Shown piece by piece: positions 7,406 to 16,743 of a DNA stretch of 44,555 bases. The translations under genes and the position numbers were made by a program. The DNA lies in the NCBI GenBank assembly GCA_022763115.1, contig JALEGJ010000088.1:1-44555 (forward strand). Direction: 5' to 3'. The notes under the pieces are model-generated. The model did no database searches, was not told where the DNA came from, and was given only the letters and a program-made list of their open reading frames with translations. The DNA comes from Aquisalinus sp. Its GTDB lineage: Bacteria; Pseudomonadota; Alphaproteobacteria; Caulobacterales; Parvularculaceae. Each line of letters starts with the position of its first letter. Position 1 is the stretch's first letter.

Positions 7406-8179
7406 TAGTTGCCTGCTGTAATTGTAAAGTTCGAAATCACTTGCGTAGTTCTGCATGAACTTATTGTTCAATTCCGGTTTATAAAATTCTTTAAGCTGAT
7501 CATCAGCATTGGTTGCATGCCAGCGAATGTCACGCATGTCTTCCAGCATTGAGGGGTTAATGCGCTCCGCAACACTGCGCCAGTCCTCTTCAAAGTTTTC
7601 GAACCGGCCAAGATAGTCGAACTCAAGGTAGCCATCCAAAAGCAGTTCGCTTTGCGGTCGCCAATGCTTATCCTGATCGCGCCGTTTGGTCAGGTTGATT
7701 GCATCAAGAAACTGCTCAAAACTGATATCAATATCTGTTTCTGCATCATGGCCAAGAGCGCGCCTGATCTGCTTGACCGGGTTTTTCTTGCGATCTATTT
7801 TGTCGAGATACGCTGACAAAACACGTGTATACGGATTTCTGACGAAAGAAAACCGGAAGAATTTATCACTGAAGAAAACCTCGTGCAGAAGTTCATCACT
7901 CAGGTGATACGGCTTGACAACAGGCGATTCAAACAACGTCGGATGCGGTACTTTGGCATCATAATTCAGACCTTCTGTTTCCAGTTTCATCAAGGCCAGC
8001 TTGATCGTGCTGCAAGCCACTTTTGGTGTTTCTACATACAGGTAACGATGTTTGAGCGAGATGATGCAGTTGAGATTAAACTCATGCCACTTGATTCGCT
8101 TATTCACTATTCTATGAAAATCTTTGTAGGAGATACTCTGCGCCTGCTCTACCTGCATACCAATACAACCTGCTCTCAT
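7397..8179 (-). CDS. Sulfotransferase family protein
   Basis: This encodes 260 residues. The 5'-phosphosulfate-binding loop of the PAPS cofactor is TPKVACSTIK (about 51-60) and the 3'-phosphate motif is RNPYTRVLSAY (about 114-124). Both fit the carbohydrate-type Sulfotransfer_2 family. There is no signal peptide, so it is cytoplasmic. It should move sulfate from PAPS to a sugar or lipid acceptor, which cannot be read from sequence. The start is uncertain: ATG 8179 or ATG 8158, neither with a strong ribosome binding site. The gene stands alone, convergent with the WS/DGAT gene. Confidence 0.85.
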   Translation of the reverse strand: MRAGCIGMQVEQAQSISYKDFHRIVNKRIKWHEFNLNCIISLKHRYLYVETPKVACSTIKLALMKLETEGLNYDAKVPHPTLFESPVVKPYHLSDELLHEVFFSDKFFRFSFVRNPYTRVLSAYLDKIDRKKNPVKQIRRALGHDAETDIDISFEQFLDAINLTKRRDQDKHWRPQSELLLDGYLEFDYLGRFENFEEDWRSVAERINPSMLEDMRDIRWHATNADDQLKEFYKPELNNKFMQNYASDFELYNYSRQLSG

Positions 8180-8349
8180 CCATGCACGGGAAAGTGCATC
8201 TCCTACGCAGGATTGCCCAGGATAGCAACAATTAGCGCGCCTGACGGCCCGCCAACCGGCGCTTGGCTACTGGCATTCAGTATTGCTGCAGTGCAAAAAA
8301 TTGTTACAGTCCTGCGACATAATCTACCTGCGAAAATGGGAGACGACGC

Positions 8350-9228
8350 ATGACGGAAATTCAGAAGATTGGCGTGATCGGTGCTGGCCAGATGGGCAAT
8401 GGAATCGCTCATGTTTTTGCGGCAGCCGGGTTCGATATTGTGCTGAATGACATTGATCAGGATCAGATCACCAAGGCACTCGGAATAATTGACAGCAACC
8501 TTGGGCGCCAGGTAGCAAAAGAAAAAATCTCTGCCGGTGATGCGGACGCGACCCTCGCGCGCATCACACACTCTACCAGCCTCACAGATCTGGTGGACTG
8601 CGACCTCGTGATTGAAGCGGCTACCGAAAACCCTGACCTGAAGAAAAAAATTCTTTCAGACCTTGCCAAAGACCTCAAGCCGGCAGCCATTATCGCAACC
8701 AATACCTCATCCATTTCGATCACGGCCTTGGCCGCGGCGACAGACCGCCCGGAAAAATTTATCGGCCTCCACTTCATGAACCCCGTACCTGTCATGCAAC
8801 TCGTGGAAGTTATCCGGGGGATTGCCACAAGCCAGGAGACTTTCGAGGTTGGCAAGATGCTGGTCGACCGCCTTGGCAAAACCATGGCGGTCTCGGAAGA
8901 TTTCCCGGCTTTCATCGTCAACCGTATCCTGATGCCGATGATCAACGAAGCAATTTACACGTTATATGAAGGTGTCGGCACGGTGACGGCCATTGATACA
9001 GGCATGAAGCTTGGCACGAATCACCCGATGGGCCCGCTGGAACTGGCTGACTTTATTGGCCTTGATACGTGCCTGTCCATCATGCAGGTGCTCTATGAGG
9101 GATTATCGGATTCGAAATATCGCCCCTGCCCGCTGCTGATCAAATATGTCGAGGCTGGCTGGCTGGGTCGTAAGACAGGCCGTGGCTTTTATGACTATTC
9201 CGGTGACAGCCCTGTAGCAACGCGCTGA
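8350..9228 (+). CDS. hbdA: 3-hydroxybutyryl-CoA dehydrogenase
   Basis: This encodes 292 residues, the usual length. The NAD(P)-binding GxGxxG is at residues 11-16 (GAGQMG). The catalytic His141 is in [11 protein letters not shown], and Ser120 and Glu93 of the active site are in conserved contexts. The C-terminal domain ends with the [11 protein letters not shown] signature. It oxidises 3-hydroxyacyl-CoA or makes 3-hydroxybutyryl-CoA in fatty acid and hydroxybutyrate metabolism. A GGGAG element precedes ATG 8350. In many alphaproteobacteria this gene lies directly after etfBA; here it is about 9 kb away. Confidence 0.95.
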   Translation: MTEIQKIGVIGAGQMGNGIAHVFAAAGFDIVLNDIDQDQITKALGIIDSNLGRQVAKEKISAGDADATLARITHSTSLTDLVDCDLVIEAATENPDLKKKILSDLAKDLKPAAIIATNTSSISITALAAATDRPEKFIGLHFMNPVPVMQLVEVIRGIATSQETFEVGKMLVDRLGKTMAVSEDFPAFIVNRILMPMINEAIYTLYEGVGTVTAIDTGMKLGTNHPMGPLELADFIGLDTCLSIMQVLYEGLSDSKYRPCPLLIKYVEAGWLGRKTGRGFYDYSGDSPVATR

Positions 9229-9245
9229 GCTTTTGCGCTTCAGTA

Positions 9246-9261
9246 GCTAGGGTCAGGCCCC
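9246..9261. repeat. Short dispersed repeat, copy 2
   Basis: GCTAGGGTCAGGCCCC matches the complement of 137-152 at 15 of 16 positions. It lies between the convergent hbdA and PilZ genes. Confidence 0.4.
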
Positions 9262-9266
9262 TAACA

Positions 9267-9599
9267 TCAGATAAACTTCACACCAGCGCTATGACCGCGC
9301 TGCCAGACAACCAGGCATTTGCGCATAATGCCTGATGACGGTGCTTTCAGAAGGATTGTGCTGGGTAGTTTACTGGCGTGTTCGAGCACGATGCGAGCGC
9401 CACCCGGGCTGACATCCTTGATGACAACCTGAACCGGCTCAAAATTACCGTACTTGATTTTGCCGTAACGATAGCAGGTCACCCTGTCGGTTTCACGCGG
9501 CATACGCGTTGACCGGACCCGTGGTGCAGTGGACACCACAGGTTGACTACTTGCGATCGAATTAAATCGCTCTGTCAGCCGGTTGTTTTTCTTGCGCAT
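9267..9599 (-). CDS. PilZ domain protein (predicted c-di-GMP binding)
   Basis: This encodes 110 residues, a single PilZ domain. The arginine motif RxxxR is at 35-39 (RETDR) and the second motif DxSxxG at 62-67 (DVSPGG). Both are needed for cyclic di-GMP binding and both are intact. The N-terminal 30 residues are basic and probably flexible. No output domain is attached, so it likely acts by binding a partner. Convergent with hbdA. Confidence 0.85.
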   Translation of the reverse strand: MRKKNNRLTERFNSIASSQPVVSTAPRVRSTRMPRETDRVTCYRYGKIKYGNFEPVQVVIKDVSPGGARIVLEHASKLPSTILLKAPSSGIMRKCLVVWQRGHSAGVKFI

Positions 9600-9793
9600 C
9601 TCAGCTTCTCGTTGATGTGACTATGGCAAATTTGAGTTAACACGCGCTAAAAGCTGTTATTTTGATAGTCTGCCGGAGCGATTTCCAGAGTAACTAATCT
9701 ATTCGTAAGTTTGCTGCGGATGGCGGATGTGCCATAGCGATACAAATTCTGCGCTCGGGCGCTATTCAGGGGACAAGAGAAGGGACCACAAAG

Positions 9794-11689
9794 ATGTATA
9801 AAACACTCTCCATACTACTCGCCACGACCATGCTTACCGCTTGCGGGGGGACGCAAACGCAACCCACCAGCACTCCGGCTGAGCCGTCAGCCGTCACGGC
9901 TGCCGAAGTCACGGATGCTGCTGCGATTGACGCAGAAACAGCACGCCTGAACGCCTGGTTTGAGGAGAAATTTGAGGAGCAACTGGCCTTCAGCCCAATT
10001 CAGCAAACATTCCTCGGACGCAAAACAGACTACGACAAGATCGACCAGTTCTCGCGCGCCGCTGCCGATGAGCAACTTGCCTGGCAGCGCCAGAGCGTCG
10101 CCGACATGAAAGCAAATTTCGACTACGACCAATTGACGCCGGAAGCGCAGATTTCCTGGGACATCTGGGAATATCAGCTTGAACTGGCTGAAGCTGCCGT
10201 TCCGTTCCGTTATAATGCGTATATTTTCGAGCAGATGCAGTCAATTCACTCGTTCTTCCCGCAGTTGCTGATCACATTCCATAATGTCGAGACAGAGAGT
10301 GATATGGAAGCGTACATTTCCCGTATCAACGAGTCTGCGCGGGGCTTGCGTCAGCTTATTGTTCTGTCCAAGGAGAATGCTGAAAGGGGCGTTCGTCCGC
10401 CGCGTTTCTCTTTTGAATTCGTGATCGAGAAAGCTACCAAGATCATCTCCGGCGCGCCATTTGATGACGCTGACAAGGACAGCGATATCTGGGCTGATGT
10501 TAAATCCGAGCTGGACTCACTGGTGGAGCGCGAGGAAATCTCCCAGGAACGCGCTGACGAACTCGAAGCTCAGGCGCGCGCTGCCCTGACGAGCGACTGG
10601 CAGTCTGCCTATGAGGAGCTGATTGCCTGGCAAAAAGAAGACATTGTCAACACATCAGAAGAAGCACAAGGTGTCAGCGCCCTGCCTGATGGTATCGCTT
10701 ACTATAATGAACGCCTTGCCAATCAGACAACAACCACTCTGACCGCGGATGAAATTCATGAAATCGGCCTATCAGAGGTGGCGCGCCTGCGCGAGGAGAT
10801 GGTGGCAATCAAGGATGAGTTCGGCTTTGATGGTGATCTGCCCGCTTTCTTCAAGTTCCTGCGGGACAACAAGGATGATGAACGCCTTTATTTCCCGAAT
10901 ACGGATGAAGGTCGTCAGGGATATATCGATGACGCAACAGCTGCGATCGACAAAATCAAGGCCGTGCTGCCGGAATACTTCGGTATCCTGCCCAAAGCCG
11001 ATCTTGAGGTGCGCCGCGTGGAGCCTTTCCGCGAGCAGGATGGGGCTGCGCAGCACTATTTCCCTGGCACACCCGACGGTGCCCGCCCCGGCATCTATTA
11101 TGCTCACCTGTCTGACATGACAGCATTGCCGAAACGCGAACTCGAAGTGATCGCCTATCATGAAGGACTGCCGGGACATCACATGCAGATTTCGATTGCC
11201 CAGGAACTCGAGGACGTTCCAACCTTCCGCACACAGGCTGGCTTCACTGTTTATGTCGAGGGTTGGGCGCTTTACTCCGAATGGCTCGCCAAGCAGATGC
11301 CAGGCACTTATGAGGACTCACTGTCTGAATTTGGCCGTCTTGGATCTGAGATGTGGCGCGCGGTACGCCTTGTCGTAGACACCGGCCTTCATGCGAAAGG
11401 CTGGAGTGAAGAACAGGCCGTAGAGTACTTCTTGGCCAACACTGCAGCGCCGGAAGCACAGGCTGGTTCAGAAGTTCAACGCTACATCGTATTGCCGGGC
11501 CAGGCCACAAGCTACAAGATCGGTATGCTGAAAATTCAGGAACTGCGCCGCAATGCGGAAGCCGAGCTTGGTGAAGATTTCGATATTCGCGGTTTCCACG
11601 ATACCGTACTTGGTGGCGGGGCCATGCCACTGGTCATTCTGGAGCGCCGTGTCGAGCAATGGGTTGAAAGCGTCAAGGCTGCCAACTGA
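9794..11689 (+). CDS. DUF885 family lipoprotein, predicted metalloenzyme
   Basis: This encodes 631 residues. The signal peptide ends in lipobox LTAC (Cys17), so the product is an exported lipoprotein. The DUF885 hallmark HEGLPGHH is at 456-463, followed about 30 residues later by VYVEGWALYSEW, which supplies a Glu. Together these form a zinc site resembling that of M32-like peptidases. The long N-terminal helical region (about 45-380) is typical. Probably a periplasmic peptidase or amidase; the substrate is unknown. A run of Thr/Ala/Ser/Pro after the lipid anchor acts as a spacer. Confidence 0.9.
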   Translation: MYKTLSILLATTMLTACGGTQTQPTSTPAEPSAVTAAEVTDAAAIDAETARLNAWFEEKFEEQLAFSPIQQTFLGRKTDYDKIDQFSRAAADEQLAWQRQSVADMKANFDYDQLTPEAQISWDIWEYQLELAEAAVPFRYNAYIFEQMQSIHSFFPQLLITFHNVETESDMEAYISRINESARGLRQLIVLSKENAERGVRPPRFSFEFVIEKATKIISGAPFDDADKDSDIWADVKSELDSLVEREEISQERADELEAQARAALTSDWQSAYEELIAWQKEDIVNTSEEAQGVSALPDGIAYYNERLANQTTTTLTADEIHEIGLSEVARLREEMVAIKDEFGFDGDLPAFFKFLRDNKDDERLYFPNTDEGRQGYIDDATAAIDKIKAVLPEYFGILPKADLEVRRVEPFREQDGAAQHYFPGTPDGARPGIYYAHLSDMTALPKRELEVIAYHEGLPGHHMQISIAQELEDVPTFRTQAGFTVYVEGWALYSEWLAKQMPGTYEDSLSEFGRLGSEMWRAVRLVVDTGLHAKGWSEEQAVEYFLANTAAPEAQAGSEVQRYIVLPGQATSYKIGMLKIQELRRNAEAELGEDFDIRGFHDTVLGGGAMPLVILERRVEQWVESVKAAN

Positions 11690-11710
11690 AGCTGCTCGCG
11701 CACTCCCTTT

Positions 11711-12106
11711 ATGGCGGACCCGCTAGACACTTCGCATACTGCGCCCAAATTCGCCGCCCCTGATCCGGGCAAACTGGCAGCATGGTATGCGACGCATCTC
11801 GGGTTCCCCAAACAGGCCGTATTCGAAAAGGGTGACTACGCCATTGTCCGGCGGGGCAACCTGACACTGCATTTCTGGAAATGTGACGACCGTCAAATTG
11901 CTGAGAATACAGCCTGTTATACGGAGCTTTCCAGTGTTGCAGCCCTCAATGAGTTGTATGCAGACTTGCTCGCACGATCCCGGAAAGAGGGCTTTGCGCC
12001 GGGGCGCATAGAAAATACCCCGGTCGATCAACCGGGGCATGGTATGCGTGAATTTCATGTCTGGGACCCGGCTGGCAACCTGATCGGCTTCGGCGCCAGC
12101 CTTTAA
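11711..12106 (+). CDS. VOC-superfamily protein (bleomycin resistance/glyoxalase-like)
   Basis: This encodes 131 residues of beta-alpha-beta-beta-beta type. The first half has AAWYATHLGFPKQAVFEKGDY and the second ends with REFHVWDPAGNLIGFG, the usual Glu-containing last strand. It resembles the bleomycin-resistance-protein subgroup, which binds ligands as a dimer and need not be catalytic. It follows the DUF885 gene by 21 bp and may be co-transcribed. No strong ribosome binding site is visible before ATG 11711. Confidence 0.75.
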   Translation: MADPLDTSHTAPKFAAPDPGKLAAWYATHLGFPKQAVFEKGDYAIVRRGNLTLHFWKCDDRQIAENTACYTELSSVAALNELYADLLARSRKEGFAPGRIENTPVDQPGHGMREFHVWDPAGNLIGFGASL

Positions 12107-12109
12107 GGC

Positions 12110-12574
12110 TTAAACCGCTTTTACCACCATCGTTGTGCCGCGGACGTCGATGATTTCAACCGATGTGCCTTCTGCAAGATCAGTATCACTCTCGGCGATC
12201 CATTGCGTATCACCATATTTCACCTTGCCCTTGCCACTGGTAAAGGCGACTGAAACGGTGGCTCGTTGACCAATCTTCTGCGCGCCCCTTTTATTGAGAT
12301 TTTCATGATCCGTTTTGAAGGAATGCAACCAGCGCTTTGCATAAGGCGTCCCGTAAATTGTCAGCGCAAAGGTTATCGCAGCGAAGAGGAAGAGCTGTAC
12401 CTGCCATTGACCGTCCAGTAACCAGATGTCAGCAATGCCCACAATGACAGCGGCGATGGCAGGCCAGAGCACATAGGTCGTGCCCGTCGCAATCTCCAGG
12501 ATCAATAAACCCACCGCCAAAACCCACCAGTACCAGAAAGGCATCCCGGCCAGAAAACTAATGAACTCAGACAT
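12110..12574 (-). CDS. NfeD family membrane protein
   Basis: This encodes 154 residues. Two or three membrane segments (about 12-55 and 63-82) are followed by a C-terminal OB-fold domain (about 95-150). ATG 12574 is preferred over ATG 12580 because GGAGGG lies 8 nt upstream of it. NfeD proteins pair with stomatin/SPFH proteins, and the SPFH gene is 26 bp upstream on the same strand. The pair probably organises membrane microdomains or protein quality control. Confidence 0.9.
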   Translation of the reverse strand: MSEFISFLAGMPFWYWWVLAVGLLILEIATGTTYVLWPAIAAVIVGIADIWLLDGQWQVQLFLFAAITFALTIYGTPYAKRWLHSFKTDHENLNKRGAQKIGQRATVSVAFTSGKGKVKYGDTQWIAESDTDLAEGTSVEIIDVRGTTMVVKAV

Positions 12575-12600
12575 GTGCATATCCCTCCCTTATGTTGCTC

Positions 12601-13566
12601 CTACAGACTGCCGGAAACAGTCGGTGGTACGGACCCGTTAGTCCGTGGCGTCTCTTTTTCCATGATCGTTTTGGTCAGCTCACCAATACCACCGATGGAA
12701 CCAACGAGACCTGTCATTTCTGTCGGCACAATGACCAGTTTCTGCTGGGGCGAGATCGCCAGCTTCTCGAAAGCCTCCACATATTTTTGTGCAACGAAGT
12801 AGTTTACGGCCTGTACGTCACCATTTGCGATGGCGGCTGATACATCTGCGGTCGCCTTTGCTTCGGCTTCGGCTTCACGCTCACGCGCCTCGGCATCCCG
12901 GAAAGCGGCCTCGCGACGGCCTTCTGCTTCCAGAATAGCAGACTGCTTCTCGCCTTCCGCCCGCAAAATGGCTGATTGCTTTTCACCTTCTGCTGTCAGG
13001 ATTTCTGCCCGCTTGAGGCGCTCCGCTTTCATCTGGCGGGCCATGGCCTCGGTGATATCTGCCGGCGGGGTGAGGTCCTTGATTTCCACGCGGGTAACCT
13101 TGACGCCCCAGGGATTGGTCGCCGCATCAATGACGCTCAGCAGACGGCTGTTGATGTCGTCCCGCTTGGAGAGAACCTCATCAAGATCAAGAGAACCAAT
13201 CACGGTACGCACATTTGTCATCGCCAGATTTTCAATGGCCCGTTGAAGATTTGACACCTCATAGGCCGCGGCCGCCGCATCCATCACCTGAATAAAGGCA
13301 ACAGCATCGGCTTGCACCATGGCGTTATCCTTGGTGATCACTTCCTGAGACGGAATATCAATCACCTGTTCCATCATGTTCATCTTGCGCCCAACAGCAT
13401 CAATGAACGGGACCAGCAAATGCAGCCCCGGCGTAAGCGTTTTTTGATATTTCCCAAACCGTTCAATCGTGAATTCAAAGCCCTGCGGCACGATCTTGAC
13501 GGTCGAGAACAGAACAAAAATAGACAGCACCACGAGGATGCCGACAAAAATACCTACCGGGTCCAT
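12601..13566 (-). CDS. qmcA: SPFH/band 7 stomatin-like protein
   Basis: This encodes 321 residues. It has an N-terminal membrane anchor (about 5-25), an SPFH domain (about 28-190) and a coiled-coil region of Ala/Glu/Arg repeats. In the coiled coil the unit AEGEKQSAIL occurs twice in tandem, followed by a third variant. It resembles E. coli QmcA. Cytoplasmic-membrane oligomers of this type form scaffolds and modulate FtsH-type proteolysis. First gene of the two-gene operon with nfeD. The short Pro/Ser C terminus is not conserved. Confidence 0.93.
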   Translation of the reverse strand: MDPVGIFVGILVVLSIFVLFSTVKIVPQGFEFTIERFGKYQKTLTPGLHLLVPFIDAVGRKMNMMEQVIDIPSQEVITKDNAMVQADAVAFIQVMDAAAAAYEVSNLQRAIENLAMTNVRTVIGSLDLDEVLSKRDDINSRLLSVIDAATNPWGVKVTRVEIKDLTPPADITEAMARQMKAERLKRAEILTAEGEKQSAILRAEGEKQSAILEAEGRREAAFRDAEAREREAEAEAKATADVSAAIANGDVQAVNYFVAQKYVEAFEKLAISPQQKLVIVPTEMTGLVGSIGGIGELTKTIMEKETPRTNGSVPPTVSGSL

Positions 13567-13763
13567 AAACTTAATCCCTCTCCTTGTTTACCTTACGTTC
13601 TGTAGGTGGGTATGCAAAAGGGCGATTTCCAGACTTGAAATATCGCGCGCGCATACCGTTTCGAAAAAATCGTCATACCGTAGCCTGATTTTCCCATTTC
13701 AGAACAGAAAAACACGGAGTTTGAGGGTATACACGGGACTTACCTGATACCGGTGAGGCCGCC

Positions 13764-14477
13764 TCAGTCGTCGTCACGACCCAAGATACTACTGCTTGTA
13801 TCATCACCTTTCGGACGCTTTGCCTCGGGATATTCTCCGGTCAGAGAGTATTGCAGTTGCTCGGCAATGTTTGTCGTGTGGTCGCCAACACGCTCATAGT
13901 TTTTGGCCACAAAGGCGAGATGCAACCCTGCGGTAATATGGGACTTGTCGCTCACAATGTACTCTGCAATTTCCTGAAAAATGGAATTGAACATTTCATC
14001 AAGCTGACTGTCAGAATTCCAGACAGAAGCAGCAAGCTTCACATCCCGCTCACGATACCCATCAAGAACATCACTCAGTTGGCTGAGCGCCCGCTTGCCA
14101 AGCCGCGCGACAGTCGTCACCATGTCACCAGCATCCTCACCTGATATGACCAGTGTGCGCTTGGAAACATTCTTTGACAGGTCTCCAATCCGCTCAAGGG
14201 TTTTGGAGACGCTCAAGGTAGAGAGGATTTCAGGAATATGCGGCTTGGGCAGCCAGACACTGCCGAGCAACTCAACAGCGGCTTCGCGCAACTCCTGCTC
14301 TAGCTGGTCGATCATCATATCTTTTTCAATGACAGCGTTAGCCAGCTTGATGTCACGCTTTTCCAGCGCCTGAATGGAGGAGTGAAGTTGCTCCTCGACC
14401 GCACCACCCAGCGTCATCCGAAGCCGGGCAAAGTGCTCCAGAGCGGCAACGGATGATCTTGATTGACCAATGGGCAT
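13764..14477 (-). CDS. phoU: Phosphate signalling protein PhoU
   Basis: This encodes 237 residues with two three-helix PhoU repeats (about 15-105 and 115-210). Each carries the E/D-rich metal-binding pattern, including TLERIGDLSKN and NYERVGDHTTN. PhoU links the Pst transporter to the PhoR/PhoB pathway and keeps the regulon off when phosphate is ample. AAGGA precedes ATG 14477. There are no pst or phoR/phoB genes beside it, which is unusual, but a Pho box lies 46 bp upstream. The acidic C-terminal tail ends in GRDDD. Confidence 0.93.
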   Translation of the reverse strand: MPIGQSRSSVAALEHFARLRMTLGGAVEEQLHSSIQALEKRDIKLANAVIEKDMMIDQLEQELREAAVELLGSVWLPKPHIPEILSTLSVSKTLERIGDLSKNVSKRTLVISGEDAGDMVTTVARLGKRALSQLSDVLDGYRERDVKLAASVWNSDSQLDEMFNSIFQEIAEYIVSDKSHITAGLHLAFVAKNYERVGDHTTNIAEQLQYSLTGEYPEAKRPKGDDTSSSILGRDDD

Positions 14478-14522
14478 GAATATCCTTTAGAGGCATTACG
14501 CTGGGTGGACAACAAACCAGCT

Positions 14523-14540
14523 TGTCACAAAACTGTCACA
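14523..14540 (-). promoter_or_regulatory. Pho box upstream of phoU
   Basis: Two direct copies of TGTCACA at 14523-14529 and 14534-14540 have the 11-bp period of PhoB sites. The centre lies about 55 bp before the phoU start. The site faces the secreted-protein gene at 14732 as well, so control of either is possible. Confidence 0.6.
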
Positions 14541-14731
14541 TTACTACAGCTATCCGAAGCGTACCCGCCATGTCAAATACACAAATCTCCTGCTGACGTC
14601 AGGCTTTGGTGCCTGTCTTGCAGTTTATACGAGTGTGCGCCCCTGCACACAGCCTGTCAGTTTATTACGACAGCCACTTAACCTGCAGGCGGTATCGGGT
14701 TAGAACGAATGGATCAACATGGGGATGTCTG

Positions 14732-16633
14732 GTGATCGGTAAATCTGTATTTCTAAAAGGGCTTTGGGGTGTGACGCTGGGGGCTTCGTGCCTGCTCGGA
14801 AGCAATGTCGCCGCCCAATCTCCGCATATCTATGAGTTTCCACCACTGATTATCTCTCCTGACGAGGAAGTGCCCGGCCAGCCAACCTATCTGAACCCGG
14901 CCGTGCCGGCTGACGGTTATAATTACATCATTACCGAAGACGGCGTTTTCTCGACCCGTGACCCGATGGAATTGCGGGACCTGATCCCACCGGCGAAAAA
15001 TACCGGCAGCGGCTGGAAAATCTATAAAACCGAATGGGATGCAGATGATGAGCGCGGCTATCAGGCTTTTGTCACCAGCCTTGGCCGAACCAAATGTGCT
15101 TCCATAGATGAATGCCTGCGCCACCCTGCTAATCCGTACCGGGACCTTGAAGACGACACGATTTACCTCGGCGACTGCGCGGATATGGCCTATTTCCTGC
15201 GCGGTTATTATGCGTGGAAAAACGGCCTCCCCTGGTCTTATCAGGATGCCATGCGTACAGCTGACGGCGCACGCGAGGACACACGCTATTCCTCAAACGG
15301 AAATATCGTGGCGAGCCGACGCTCTGTTATCACGAGAAGCAATGGCAGCCCGGTCAATGCTCCTGGCCTGTTACGGCGCATTCGCGGCGAAGTCTCGACA
15401 GCCATGTTCCGGACACATCCTGTTACTGGCGCAGGTGATACTTTTGACGACTTTTATCCCGTCGCCATTGACCGGGAGCATGTGGTGCCGGGGGCCATCG
15501 TTTATGATGTCTACGGCCATGTGGGGCTGGTGTACGAAGTTGAGGAAGATGGCCGGGTGATGATCTTTTCATCCCACCCGGACTTCTCGATCTCCCGCAC
15601 CACCTATGGCGCCAACTTCCTGCGCACCGGCCCGGAGTTCGGCGGGGGCCTGAAAGCCTGGCGCCCGATCAGGCTGGTTGGGGCGCGCAAGGCTGAGGAT
15701 GGCTCTTACATTGGCGGGCGTATTGTTGGTACACCGAATGAGGAATTGCCCGGCTTCTCCATGGTCCAGTATGTCGGAAACGGGCCGGAGGACACCCGCA
15801 ACTGGGATATGGCAGAGTTCCGGCTGGAAAACCGTACCCTGAATTATTACGAATTTGTGCGCCGCAAACTGGCCGCCCCGGATTACGCCTTCGATCCGAT
15901 CAGGGAGTTACGCAACGCCATGACCGCGATCTGCGGGGACCTGAAGGCCCGTAAAGTGGCCGTTGATGCGGCTGTGCGCGAAGGCGTGCATCTGAAAGAT
16001 CCACCCGAGCGCCTGCCGGAGAATATCTACGGCACCTATGGCACGTGGGAGAGCTTCTCGACGCCATCGCGCGATGCGCGCCTGAAAACGGCCTTCCGCG
16101 AACTGCGCTGGCTGACTGAAGACCTCATCACCAAGCACCGCTATGGCCAGCCGGGTGTAGACTACGACGGGAACAACCTGACAGGTGATCTGCTCAATGC
16201 TTTTGACGATGAAAAAAAGCGCTGCCAGATCACCTATGAACGCATGGACCGGTCTACAGTTGTGCTGAACATGAACCACATCATGGACCGGCTGTTCGAC
16301 CTGTCATTTGACCCTTATCACTGTCCGGAGCGGCGCTGGGGCGCGAAGGGCTCGGAGCTGGCGACCTGTCAGGAAACGCCTGAAAAGGCCGCATGGTATG
16401 ACGCCCAGAAATATCTGCGCAATCAGGTTGAGCGCACTTACAGTGTACGTATGGATTTCAGTAAAGACGAACTGCAATCGCCCCTCATTGCCGACGTGAC
16501 AGAAGGCGGACTGGGTGCTGTTGCCCCGCCTGACATCCACATCAAGAAATACCTGATGAGCCAGATTGGCGTTCATCGCTCCGAGGAAGGCGAGCTGGGC
16601 AAGGGCGTCGCTGGCACTGAAAGCGCTAATTAG
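14732..16633 (+). CDS. Secreted protein with predicted papain/NlpC-like Cys-His site
   Basis: This encodes 633 residues from GTG 14732, the first start that gives a signal peptide: hydrophobic residues about 8-25, cleavage after AAQ near residue 27. The frame stays open upstream to 14606 but that part is unlikely to be coded. Residues about 140-290 hold LGDCADMAYFLRGYYAW (Cys149) and PGAIVYDVYGHVGLVYEV (His263). This order and spacing, with the His in a GHVG strand, matches CHAP, NlpC/P60 and transglutaminase-type hydrolases. The remaining 340 residues match nothing I recognise and contain several Cys. It may act in the periplasm on peptidoglycan or another amide; this is inferred. Confidence 0.75.
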   Translation: MIGKSVFLKGLWGVTLGASCLLGSNVAAQSPHIYEFPPLIISPDEEVPGQPTYLNPAVPADGYNYIITEDGVFSTRDPMELRDLIPPAKNTGSGWKIYKTEWDADDERGYQAFVTSLGRTKCASIDECLRHPANPYRDLEDDTIYLGDCADMAYFLRGYYAWKNGLPWSYQDAMRTADGAREDTRYSSNGNIVASRRSVITRSNGSPVNAPGLLRRIRGEVSTAMFRTHPVTGAGDTFDDFYPVAIDREHVVPGAIVYDVYGHVGLVYEVEEDGRVMIFSSHPDFSISRTTYGANFLRTGPEFGGGLKAWRPIRLVGARKAEDGSYIGGRIVGTPNEELPGFSMVQYVGNGPEDTRNWDMAEFRLENRTLNYYEFVRRKLAAPDYAFDPIRELRNAMTAICGDLKARKVAVDAAVREGVHLKDPPERLPENIYGTYGTWESFSTPSRDARLKTAFRELRWLTEDLITKHRYGQPGVDYDGNNLTGDLLNAFDDEKKRCQITYERMDRSTVVLNMNHIMDRLFDLSFDPYHCPERRWGAKGSELATCQETPEKAAWYDAQKYLRNQVERTYSVRMDFSKDELQSPLIADVTEGGLGAVAPPDIHIKKYLMSQIGVHRSEEGELGKGVAGTESAN

Positions 16634-16743
16634 CGCGCACGCCCTGCTGCCATCCACCTGCAAAATTGTGCGATATGAGCCGATGTCATTCGACAAAGCG
16701 GGCATCAATCCCTATGTCTTGAGCAACGCAAGGAAGACCTGAC

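Noticed and set aside
16623-16636. Perfect 14-bp palindrome GCGCTAATTAGCGC at the end of the secreted-protein gene
   Set aside because: It includes the stop codon, has no loop or T-run, and is short enough to be chance.
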